DNA of 64,000 nt from Margaritifera margaritifera (Eukaryota > Mollusca > Bivalvia > Unionida > Margaritiferidae). Positions within the stretch are counted from its first letter, which is position 1. Each line of letters begins with the position of its first letter. The stretch lies in the NCBI GenBank assembly GCA_029931535.1, contig JAQPZY010001684.1, forward strand, positions 1,985,001 through 2,049,000, given 5' to 3'. Below the pieces are notes generated by a model. That model ran no database searches. It was given only the letters and a program-made list of their open reading frames with translations, and was not told the DNA's origin. The position numbers and the translations under genes are program-made. This document shows, one piece after another, positions 39,701-51,700 of the stretch.

Positions 39701-42700
39701 CTTGAACTCAAAACTACAACACAACAAGTGTGTTGTAAGTGGAACATTAAATGTTTGCCCTGTGTTTAATATTCCTCTACATATGCACCACTAAGGTACA
39801 TTTGACTCTGGAGATTATTGACCAATAGGTCTCAGTGACCTGGAGCTTTGGTCAAGGTATGCAGTCTTGAACTGAAATAATGTGCAGAAACCATTATTTT
39901 CTTTGTAGAATTACCATTACTGTTACCTTTGACCTTTAGATCCCAGAATCTATAGGTTTCTTTATCACCCTAAGTGCAAGCCATCCACAAAGTATGGTCA
40001 ACGAACTTACTTTAGAACGAACGTTACTCTGCAAAAACCATTTTTCGATCAGCCACAATGATCCTGACCTTTGACATCAAAATCAATAGGCCTCTTCCAT
40101 AATCTTAAGTGCAAGCACTCCACAAACTCTGGTCAAGGTATGTGGTCTCAAACTAAAGTCTTATGCAAAGCCTTTTTTTCTCCTTTCAATCAAGAAGCTG
40201 TGGTAACTCAGTTGGTAGATCATCAGACTTGTAATCCAAGGGTCATGAGTTCGATACCTGCACAGGCCAGCTTAGGTTGGCTGCCTCAGTGTCCTTGGAA
40301 AGGGCACTTACCTCCCAATTCCTCTGCATGATATATCCGAAAAAGTGTTAAAAGTGCCACTGACCTCCAAATTGATAGGCTTCTTCCTTACATCAAGTGC
40401 AAGCCATCCACAAAATTTAGTCCAGGTCTGTGATGAAGAACTAATGTTATTGGGAAACCATTTTTCTTCTTCCAGCCATAGTGACCTTGACCTTTCATCT
40501 TTTTATCCCAAAATTGATAGGCTTCTTGCTTAGCACAAGTGCAAGCCATCCACAAATTGTGGTAACTGTAGATGGCTGGATGGACAACATCATAACATAA
40601 GACACTCGGCCTTATGGCAGACATAAAAAAACTGAACTCTTATGACTATTCCCCTGAAAAGGTGATACCTATGTCTTTCTATTTGCTAACATAGATCAGA
40701 TAAAAATATAATAAGCAGATACTAACTGAAAGTTTCACTGCACATCAAGCTGCTGCCGGAGGCTTTTCTTGTGATCCATGGACACTGCCAGCAATTTTTA
40801 AGATTTCAAGACCATTAACAATTGAAAATGACCCCCTCCATCACAACAATAAATTACATGTCTATTAGTCAAATACTTACCAACTGTTCTCTAGGTAGAC
40901 TCAAGGACAGACTATCAAAGAGGTCATACTTGACAGGATGCTTAAATCCACACTCTATGCATTGTAACTGGCTAGCCAGGAGTCCACGGAAGGGATGTTC
41001 CATTTGGGAACTGGGGAGGACTGGTAATAGGACCCTGCTTCTTGTAATGGCTGTCAACTCTGACTGGTAATGTATACAGGGATTCTGACCAAAAAAGAGA
41101 GATATATATATATATATATACACACATCCCTAATAACACCAAATATCCGAAAGGCAAAAAGTGGTCTTAATTAAGCTGTGGTCTGACTTCAGAGGACAAG
41201 TTTGCTCTTTTATCAAACAAATGGAATGACTGTACATGGTCATTTGGGAGTGGGGCCCTGCGTGGACAAGTGGTCTAGGGCGCTTGCCTTTACAGATTAC
41301 TCACATCTCACATATGTCTGTGTGGGTTCGAGTCTCGTCTCGGCCAACGTGGGTATTTAAGAAAGCTTGCCAATAGCTTCCTGTGGGTCAGTAGTTCTTC
41401 CCACGGCTTTCCCGGGTTCTTCCTCCACCAAATATACTGACAGCCATGTGCTGAAAAATGTTTTTAAATCCCCCCAAAAAAACCAAAAAAAAAAACCAAT
41501 CATTTGGGAGTCTTCTTTTTTATCAAACAAATAGGAATGACTGTACATCATCATTTAAGTTAATGATCAACAAAACATTTTAAGATGTCTTTTAGTGAAA
41601 ATCCCATGTTGATATGACCATTCATTCTGGAGAAGTAATGATAATAAGATTTTCAAGCTGTCCACTTTGGCAGCCATATTAGACCTCAGATCAGCAGCAT
41701 TTTCATTTAGGACCAACTAGACATCATAAGAAGTCTTTTGGTGAAAACCCCATGTCAATATGACTTTCCGTTTAGGACGAATAGTGATAACAAGATTTTC
41801 AAGATGGCTGCTGTGGTAGTCATACTTGATGACAGATCGGCGCCATTTACATTTAAAACGAACTAGACATTGTAAGAAGTCTTTTAGTGAAAACCTCAAG
41901 TTGATATGACTATCCATTCAGGAGGAGTAGTGATACAAAAAATTTAAGATGGCTGCTGTGTGGTGGCCATATTGGATGTATGATCAGCACAATTTTCATT
42001 TAAGACCAACTGGACATTATAAAAATTCTTTTGGTCAGAACCCCACATTAATACTACTTCTGTCAGGAGGAGTTGCGACAACAAAAATTAAAGATGGCTG
42101 CCATGGTGGCCATATTGGATATCAGATCAGCACCATTTTTATTTAGGACCAACCAGACATAATAAGGAGTCTTTTAGTGAAAACCCCATGTTGATATGAT
42201 CATCCAATCAGGAGAAGAAGTGATTAAAAGATTTTCAAGATGGCGGCCATATTGTATGCCCGATCAGAACCATTTTCATATAGGACCAACTAGATATCAT
42301 AAGAAGTCTTTTGGTGAAAACCCCATGTTGATACGACCATTCATTCAGCAGTAGCAATAACAAGATTTTCAAGATGGCCACTCTGGCTGCCATATTGGAT
42401 GTCAGAGCAGCACCATTTCATTTAGAACCAATTAGATCATGGTTTGAATGTGTGTGTAAAGTTTCATAGCAATCCTCCAAGTAGTTTAAAATGAGTAGTG
42501 ATTACCAACTTGTGCTAACGGAGAGAAAGAGAGAGAGAGAATATTGTACAATAAATCTTCCCCTTCACAGGGTAAAGAAATCTGAACTGCAAACACATAT
42601 CTTCATTAAATCTTTGCTTTATAGATTTATGATGCAGTTATAAGAACAGCAAATATAAAGTAGAATATGGTGAAATAATAATGTTAGGAGATAAGGGATT

Positions 42701-45700
42701 GCATTTAAAGAGATGGGGTTCCCCATGTACCATTTTAAAGAAATGAAGATTATTTTTAAAGAGTTGTTGCTGGTAATTTTGACTGAATCTAGGAATCTGA
42801 TTAGTTATTTCCTTAGTGTGGCTTATGTTTTATTTTTATGTAATCCATTGATGATCACACTGACCGTAGGTTTTGTAGACTGGTATCAGTTTGTAATTAC
42901 TTGCAACTGGTAGATTTTCATTCATGGTGAGAGAAAGAGAGAGGAAGAGAAACAAATACCTGGAGTGAATACAAGTCAAATAATGGCACAATCGCAGGAT
43001 ATTTCATAGTCTCTTCATCCAGTGTCTGTGTTAAGGCATGAAACAGTTCATGAGCATCCTGCAGGAGAAAAACTCATTAAAAAAATGCATACAGTCTATA
43101 CTCACTTATAAGTCGAGCCCAAAAAAATGCATAAGTCTATACTCACTTTTAAGTCAAGCACAAGTGCAAACTGCACAGACCCAGATATGCTGCAACACAA
43201 TGCATAGGCAGATCTGGGTCTATGCAGTTTGTTAGAAGTAATCATAAGAACAAACAACACAGACCCGGATCTGCAAGCATATTATGTGATGGCAGATCAG
43301 GGTCTATGTTGTTTGCAGTTTAACTCAATTTATAAGCAAGTATATATGGTAACTATGAAAAAAATACTACATATATGTTGACAGATTAGTATTTTGTTCT
43401 AAAAAGCTATAATCTAAAAATAAAAAGATTCAATTAGGTGAGAAAAAAAAAAAACAATGTAAGAAGTGCAATTTTGATAAGCGTAAAACAGTGCAGTATA
43501 TTATGGTATAAACACAGGTGCTTACTTCTTCTTGCATATACGAGATTTGAAGCCACACTAAAATTTCAAACTTTTTACAGTTTAATGACTATGTCCGAGT
43601 TTTAGTTAAAACAAGAGTACCAAGAATGTCACATTATACTCCCATCCTGTGTTTAACAGTCCCCTACGTAGGCACCTAACATGCTACATTTAATGTGCAG
43701 AAACCATTATTGTCTAATTAGACTTACCATGACAGTGATGTGTGATCTTTCCACCCCAGAATCTATAGATTGTTTTATTACCCTCAATGCAAACTATCGA
43801 CATACTTTGATCAAGCAACTTACTCTTGACCAATAGTTATTCTGCACAATCCATTTTATTAGTCATAATGACCTTGACCCCAAAATCAAAAGGCCTCTGC
43901 CATACCTTAAGTGCAAGCCTTCCACAAACTTTGGTCAAGGTATGTGGTCTAGAACAAAAGTTATTATACAAAAACCATTTTTCTTCTTTCAATCATAGTG
44001 ACCTGAACCTTTGACCTTTTGCCTCCCCCCTTCCAAATAGACAGTCTTCTTCCTCACCTTGAGTGCAAGCCATCCACAAAGTTTGGTTCAGGTCTGTCAT
44101 ATAAACTGATGTTATTGTGTGGAAACCGTTTTTCTTCTTTCAGTCACAGTGACCTAGCCTTTGAACTTTTGGCCCCAAAAATGGATAGGCTTCTTCCTTA
44201 CCCCATGTGCAAACAATAGATGAAGTTTGGTCCAGGTATGTGATGTAGAATAAATGCTATTGTGCAGAAACCAATTTTCTTTTTTCAGTCACAACGACCT
44301 TGACCTTTGGGCCCAACATTTATAAGCTTATTCCTTACCCAAAGTGCAAGATGTCCACAATTTTGGTCCATGTATGTGATGCTGAAATGAAGTTATTGTG
44401 CGGAAACCATTTTTTTTTACTCTTTCAGTCATATCGAACTTTAATATATTTACCCCAAAATCAATAGGCTTCTACTTTACTCCAAATGCAAGCTATCCAC
44501 AAAGTTTGGTCCAGGTATGTGATGTAGAGCTCATGTTCTGCGGAAACCATTTTTCTTCCTTTGGCCAGCAGTGTCAGATTCATATTCAAAGGGCTGATGG
44601 TTCAATACCCACCCAGGTCAGCCCAGGTTGACTGCCTGTGTGTGTCATCAGGGAAGGCACTTAACTCCAATATTCTTGGCATGATATAGCCAATAATGTG
44701 TTACAAGTGCTGTTAAAACCAACAAATTTTTTTTTAAAAAAAACTCACTTTTTTTGAAATTTATGAACCTGTTTTCTAAATCAATTTTAAGATCTATTTT
44801 AACTTTTGTCTGCAATGGGGAGAACTCAGCATAACTCCAAATCTTTTATTCTCAATAGTCGTCATCACAGGTTACTTCCTTTGCTTTAACAGACAAACTG
44901 CAAGAAAAGTATTTTTCTATTTTTTCAAAGCCTTCAATGACAGGATGTTGTCAAATTAAGTTCAATTCTGTTAAGCAGTTTTTTAGAAGAAAGAATTGTA
45001 AGGTTTTTCTATTTTTATTAATGATGGCCATATTTGAAGCCTGATTGGCATCATTTGTATAAACCGGAAAGGTCTTCCTGCCAGGATGCTGTCTGTTAAA
45101 TTTCATTAACTTCTGTTCAGCGGTTTTTATAAGAAGTTGTTTTAAGTTTTTTTCCCCAAGTTTTTAGTAATGGTGGCCATATTTGATGGCATATTGGCAT
45201 CATTTGCAAAAATATGAAAGCTCTTTATGCCAAATTTTGTCACAATCTGTCCAGTGGTTTTTGAGAAGTTTAAAATTGGAATTGATGCACGATGGACTAC
45301 AGCCAAATGAGCTAAAAATGGTACTACAAGAATCATTTTGGAATTGTGTCTATTTTACTGTACAGTATAATCTATAAGCATTACTGATAAAGAAAGCTGC
45401 TTGTACATCTACCACAAAACCTTTAAAAATGTATAGAAAGAACTCTACACACCATTAGACAACAAGATTCAGACCAACTTAGGGCCTTACACACCTAGAC
45501 TGCTACACTCCACAATCTTTATCTTGACATTTACCCTCAAATGTCACCCAGATTCACTCCTTGGAAGTGTTTGAAAAACATTTGCACAGTGCCACCAACT
45601 ACAGTGGGCTGGATGAGCCCTAAATATAAAGGGAAAGGAGAAAGCATAGCCATCCGTGAGGATTAAACCCAGAATCTCATCACTGAAGTCAAGAACACAT

Positions 45701-48700
45701 ACCACTAGACTACAAGATATGGACCTACTGGTATGGTCTGTAAGTGGACCTAGGTACCCTGCATGTAGCCTGATACCCTGACCCACTATGTTATCAACAG
45801 GGCCAGGTACAACACACCGTCACTAACTATCACTTCGCTCTCTCCATTGGCTAATGGCCACTGCAATATCATTGGCTGTTGTTCTAATCTGATTTGGGCT
45901 GAGCCACAGTAGCTCAGTGGTTAGCATGCTGGGCTCACAAGTAGTGGGTTGTGAGTTTAAATCCTGCAACAATCAACCCAGCTATTGCCTCAGCACTAAA
46001 TAATTTGTAATGTGCTGATGTGCTGTTACATACCAACCAACCAACCAATCAATCAATCAATCTAATCTGGTGCTTAGCTGCTTAACTTTCAGACTCAGTA
46101 GTGCCATGTACCATCTGTTTCGTATTCTAAGAGCAGATATCTACAGACATTTAGAGTGAAAGAGCCCTTAGTCAAACTCCTATGAATTGTTGGTTCCCAG
46201 ACCTGCTGACAACTGTACAAATGATCAGGGCTGCATTCAACAGGGTTGGTGTCATGCACTGTTAGCATGGTAGACAGCTAGGCTATACTGAATAGCCTGT
46301 ACTCTTGCAGGAATTTTCAATATGGCTGACATGTGTGCACTGAACTGGCATGGCACTGAGTTTTTCCAATTTTAAACCATTCTCTCCAAAGATTAAAAAA
46401 ACAAACATTACTTGACTTCAGAAAATGTTTATTTAATCAATTGTCAAGTATATGGGTCTAAATTTATGTCAGGCAAATGAAAGTCAAAGTAACTTTTTCA
46501 CATATCTAGGTTTTCTCAGCCTCTGTTCACATGTCTCAGCTAATAAGCTCTTCTGTGAGTGGAACAAAATTTGCATGGATTGCTCACAGCACACTACCTC
46601 TCTCAAGTGTTAGTTTCTGCCACCTAGTGGCACTCACTAGCATCCTTATCAGTAGGATTGTTAGCCAAATTCTACCTAATGTTAGCCTTACTAAATACAG
46701 CCAATGATATTGGACTAACTTTGATTGCTACAACAAAACCAGCTTAACAGTTCATCACTTCTCACCTGTTCATCTGAGGCAGTAACCCAACCCCGTATTC
46801 TCAGAGCATGCAGAACATCTACTGGCGAGTGGGTTTCCCCAGGAATCTCCTCATTATTATTCAACACTGAAATGAACAAAGTCATGTAAGTAGTCTACAG
46901 AATGCTATGTCTTGCAACAGTTTGGTGTGGCACAGGCAGTGGAAAAAAAGAGGAAACTGCAGCAGGCAGGACAAGTTAAAACAAGTGACCCTACTGGGCA
47001 ACAAGAAGGATGTGCAGGTGGCACCATTGTTAGTTAGGAACAACCAGACATCACAAGAAGACTTCTCGTGAAAACCCCATGTCAATGAGTTTTCATTCAG
47101 AAGGAGTAGCAATAACAAGATTTTCAAGAAGGCCACTGTGGTGGCCATATTGGACATCAGATCAGAACCATCTTCATTTAAGACCAATGGCATCATTTTC
47201 ATCTGGGACAGACTAGACATCATAAGAAGTCTTTTAGTAAAAACCCCATGTTGATATGACCATCCATTCAGGATGAGTAATGATAACAAGATTTTCAAGC
47301 TGGCCACTGTGGTGTCCATATTGGTAGTGCAAGTGGCACCATTTTCATTCTAGACCAGGGTTGAGCAAATCCCATAGCCCGACATTCCCGGACTAGTCAT
47401 TTTTGAAGTCGGGCAAGTAAAATTTTCCAAGTCGCTAGTCCAGGACAAGTGCTTTTTAAAAAAGTCGGGCTAGTCCTTATTTTCGTGTTTTAATCACTAT
47501 ATCTACCTTTATTTGGCCAATCATGCCCTCCGGGTGTACTGAATACTTGATTCTACCCCTCTTCGTGTATACATTTACATCCTGTTACCGCTTGACTGCA
47601 TATTGGGCTAAGCGACCAAATTATCGGCAAATCAAAACACGTCAAACAAAAGAAAGCCAGTATGATCAATTAGTAGTGTTTTAAGCGGCTTTGTTGCATT
47701 GAGTTTACTCAAGCCAGATTATCACGAGCGGCTCACTATGATTTTAATCCAGCGAGTCAGTGTAATTAAACTAATGAAAGGTACTTTACCGACATCAGTG
47801 TTGGTTTCTTTTATGAACTGATTAAATGATTCTTTAATTTTTAATTGATTATACAGATGATTAACTTCCACGTGCGATATTGCGTTTGAAGTGAAACAAT
47901 TACGCTAATTAATGAGCTGTCTCTGTTCGTATTTAAAAGAGAAAATGAATGTTATGATCACTTTAGAAGTAATTGTCGAGCAAGCTGATAGTTACTCTGT
48001 GGATAAAATGAGTTTGCTAAATCATTTTCGCAAGGAAGGTAATAACGGCGATTCGGAGAAGGAAAATTTGTTTGAAAGTGGAGGGATAAAACGTAAGACT
48101 GATACTGAGTGTGCGGTAGCTATTTCTCCAAAGAGACATAAGCAACAATCTGTGATGGCAAAAAATGACAAATATGACACTGCTAAGAGACAGAGAATTC
48201 TTGGAACACTCTTAGTGAATACTCCACCTAGTCTCAGTCAATTATGCAAACTATTAGATATCAATTTTGTTATAAGCCCATCCACTGCTGAGTGTGAACG
48301 AGGATTTAGTTCAATGAACTTAATCAAGACTTCTTTAAGGAATTCCTTAAACCAAAAGAGTTTACAAATGCTAATGAACATTTCCACAAATGGACCAGAG
48401 CTTGAGGACTTCAACCCAGACACAGCTATCAACTGCTGGCTTAGTGCTGGTGCAGGTGGCAGACATATACATCGACATTTTTTCAAATCCATCAGCTAAA
48501 ACATATATACATGAACCTGAAGAAGCCAAATGTATAACAACCAATGTTTTTGAAAATTTAAATTCTTTTAAGAAATAATTATGTTGTATATTATTTTGTT
48601 TGTTTTTTCTATGGATTAAGTATGTTTTTTCTATGGATTAAGTACATACTCCTAATCATCTCAGCAAGTGATTACCATTTTGGGACCAGTGAAAAGTAAG

Positions 48701-51700
48701 GTGGGACTAGTGAAGAGTAAGGTGGGACTAGTGAATTTTCTGAAACCACTTGTCATGGACTAGTGGTTAAAAAAAAAATTTGCTCAGCCCTGTAGACCAT
48801 CTATACATCATAAGAAGTGTTCTTGTGAAAACCCCATGTCAATAGCAATACACGTTTTGGTTGAGGATAAGTAGCAATAACAAGATTTTCAAGATGGCTA
48901 CTGAGGTGGCCATATTGGAAATCAGATCAGCACCATTTTCATTTAGGACCAACTAGAGATCATAAGAAGTCCTTTATTGAAAACTCCATGTTGATATGAC
49001 CATCCATTCAGGAGAAGTAGCGATAACAAAATTGTCAAGATGCTCACTGTGTTGGCAATATTGGATCTGCACCATTTTCATTTAGGACCAACCAGACATC
49101 ATAAGAAGTCTTATAGTGAAAACCCCATGTCAATATTCCATTCAGGAGTAGTGATAACAAGATTTTCAAGATGGCTGCTGTGGTGGCCATACCAGATGTC
49201 AGGTCAGCACCATTTACATTTAGGACCAACTAGACATCATAAGAAATCTTTTAGTGAAAATGCCATGTTGATATGACCATCCATTCAGGAGGATTAGCAA
49301 TAACAAGATTTTCAAGATGGCCACCACAGTGGCCATATTGGATGTCCAACTGGCACCATTTTCATCTAGGACCGACTAGACCTTGGGATGAATGTGCGTG
49401 TAAAGTTTGATAGCAATCCTATACGTAGTTTATTAGGAGTAGTGATAACAAACTTGTGCTAATGGATGGACATACAACAGACCATCCCATAAGCTCTTCT
49501 GACCAGTAGAGCTAGAAAACTTCAAGGACAGTAAACTTTCCCATTACTTGCCAAACATTTCATATCAAATGAGAAGAATTAAAAAAATGTTTATGACACA
49601 CAGATGTCCCACCAGTGTCTGAAAACTGACCTAAATGCAAAACCTACTGTATATACTCGCCTGAATGTTGGATCCAAGTGCAAACAGCACAGACCCAGAT
49701 CTGCTGTTGCATTACATGTCGGCAGATGTGGGTCTATGCTATTTGTTAGAACTAATTTGTAGAACAAATAACACAGACACTGACTGGCCATTGCAGAACA
49801 TGCCAGCAGATCAGGGTCTATGTTGTTTGCAGTTGGACCCAACTTATACTTGAGTTTATAAGGTAACCAACATATGAATGGATTGACATGGCTAATACTA
49901 TATGTCTTACCACCACCACATTGTGGAACATAAAAAAATTAAGGTTTTATACTATGATAATACAGATTTAAATTTCGGACAACAAAAAACAAAACAATTC
50001 TGATTTTTCAGCCTTGCTGTGATCTATGCCTGTTAGTAGTTTTAATTCTTGAGACAAATGCATCAGTTATGTTCTGTAACTTAGTATACATATAAACATA
50101 TCACTCATGGAGCTACAGTAGATTACAGTAATAAAATTTTGTTAAAAATCATGTGGCCTACTTCTGATGGCCTAAGCCATTTTCAGTTCCACTTCATGAT
50201 GAATGCACTGATCAAGATTCAGACACAACTGTCTGAGAAACAAATGCTTATATTACTAAATACATTGTCTAACACCACATGATACATACTTGTACAAATA
50301 GCCAATTCTTCTAAGGCAGGACAAAAATGGCACTCTCTGCTTATGTATCTCTAATTTTGTTTACCATAATAAATGAATCCTGAAAACAGTTCATATTTAC
50401 TGCATCTTACAGTGTCCTCAATATGGTGGATGCCAGGAGACCTTGTCCACTTTGACAAGTCTTCCTAATGAGAGAATTAGTTAATTGATCAAAAGATTCG
50501 AGGGGTGGCATCCTAGACTATACATATTGTGTTCCCATGGGGAACTAAGCTATTATGGTTCAGCTGCCATATTGCTGATATAAGAAATTTCGTATAAATT
50601 TATGCAAGCAAGAGTTACTTTTCATGGAAATTATTCATGTAAAAGAGACAAGTGTTCTTCTTGAAAATAGATGGCTGTCAATTATATTTGTCTTTGTGCA
50701 AGAAAGGATATTTTTTGTCGTCATACTGCAATTTGCAAATATATAATTGATTTCCTATGAAAACAAATTCTACATCTACTACTGTAGCTATGATATTTTC
50801 TGTTACCAGGCTTTCTCAACCTATTTATGGGTTGTTTATGATGTATATATATGACACTGACAAATAAAATGTAAGCATACATCTGATCAGAAACACAGAC
50901 ACATAACAGACATTCAGGGTCTGCCCAGTTGTCTGGAAACAGACAAGGTGACTGCCCTTGCCTGTAGAATGACACTGGAGAAACAAGCCTTGTTGAGATT
51001 TCTCAATGTACATGTGATTACTTTAAAAACAAGGAAAGGAATAAAGAATTTTAAATTTGGGAAAGATGTTGGAGGTTATTAGAATGTGCACAGTACTATA
51101 ATAGTTATTATTCCAGGGATTTTTCTTGGGTGATTGGGAATGATGCATGCATAGATAATTTTGGACATTTTTTTAAAATTCAAATTGGAATAAAATGTTC
51201 AAGAGTAAATTTTTTGCTGAAATTTGGATATCTGCATTATTCTGAAATATTTTACATTGGTTTGGGTCTATATTCTGCCGCTGAGGACCACAAAAAGATT
51301 CCTGTATTATTTGGTTGAGTTTTAGGGTGGAGGTGGGTGGACTGGAAAGGTAATACCATATCTATCCATCCACTGTGTGAATCTGGCCGCAAACAACGTT
51401 AACCCAGATCTGCCCTTGTATAATGTGCATCTAGGTCTGGTTCAACAAGCCCCATTCTACTAAATTAAGTAAAGCAAAACAGCAAAGACCCAGATATGCT
51501 TTTGTATACTGTGCATGCAGATCAGGTTCTATGCTGTTCATTCTACTAATGAACTAAAGCAAAACAGCATAGACCCTGATCTGCCATTGTATAGTTTGCA
51601 TGCATATCAAGCCCCATATTATCAGAGCTTTGTGAGCATGAAACTCAAACTCAAGCTCCAAGTCCAAAAACTGTTACAGTCTATATCTTGATTTATAATA

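Larger units (their letters stand above)
46990..49480 (+). repeat. Array of about 145-bp modules, copy 3 (USP30 intron 2), split by a hAT element
   Basis: Modules of the 30700 family occupy 46990-47355 and 48793-49480 in one orientation. The break falls in the middle of the phrase attttcattctagacc...atcatacatcataagaag-type unit. This shows the hAT element at 47356-48792 landed in a pre-existing array. Confidence 0.88.

Noticed and set aside
38310..39713. CRISPR-like regular direct repeats
   Set aside because: The whole 58-base unit is repeated with no unique spacers, in an animal intron; it is a minisatellite.
40190..40262. A functional tRNA-Thr gene
   Set aside because: Same reason: joined to a SINE body shared with 44566-44728 and lacking good stem pairing.
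46882..47319. A 145-codon minus-strand ORF next to USP30 exon 3
   Set aside because: Most of it is antisense module array; it lacks USP30-like residues and the exon-3 acceptor is used instead.
48238..48492. Minus-strand ORF antisense to the hAT transposase fragment
   Set aside because: Shadow of the plus-strand frame, which carries the recognisable SPSTAECERGFS signature.
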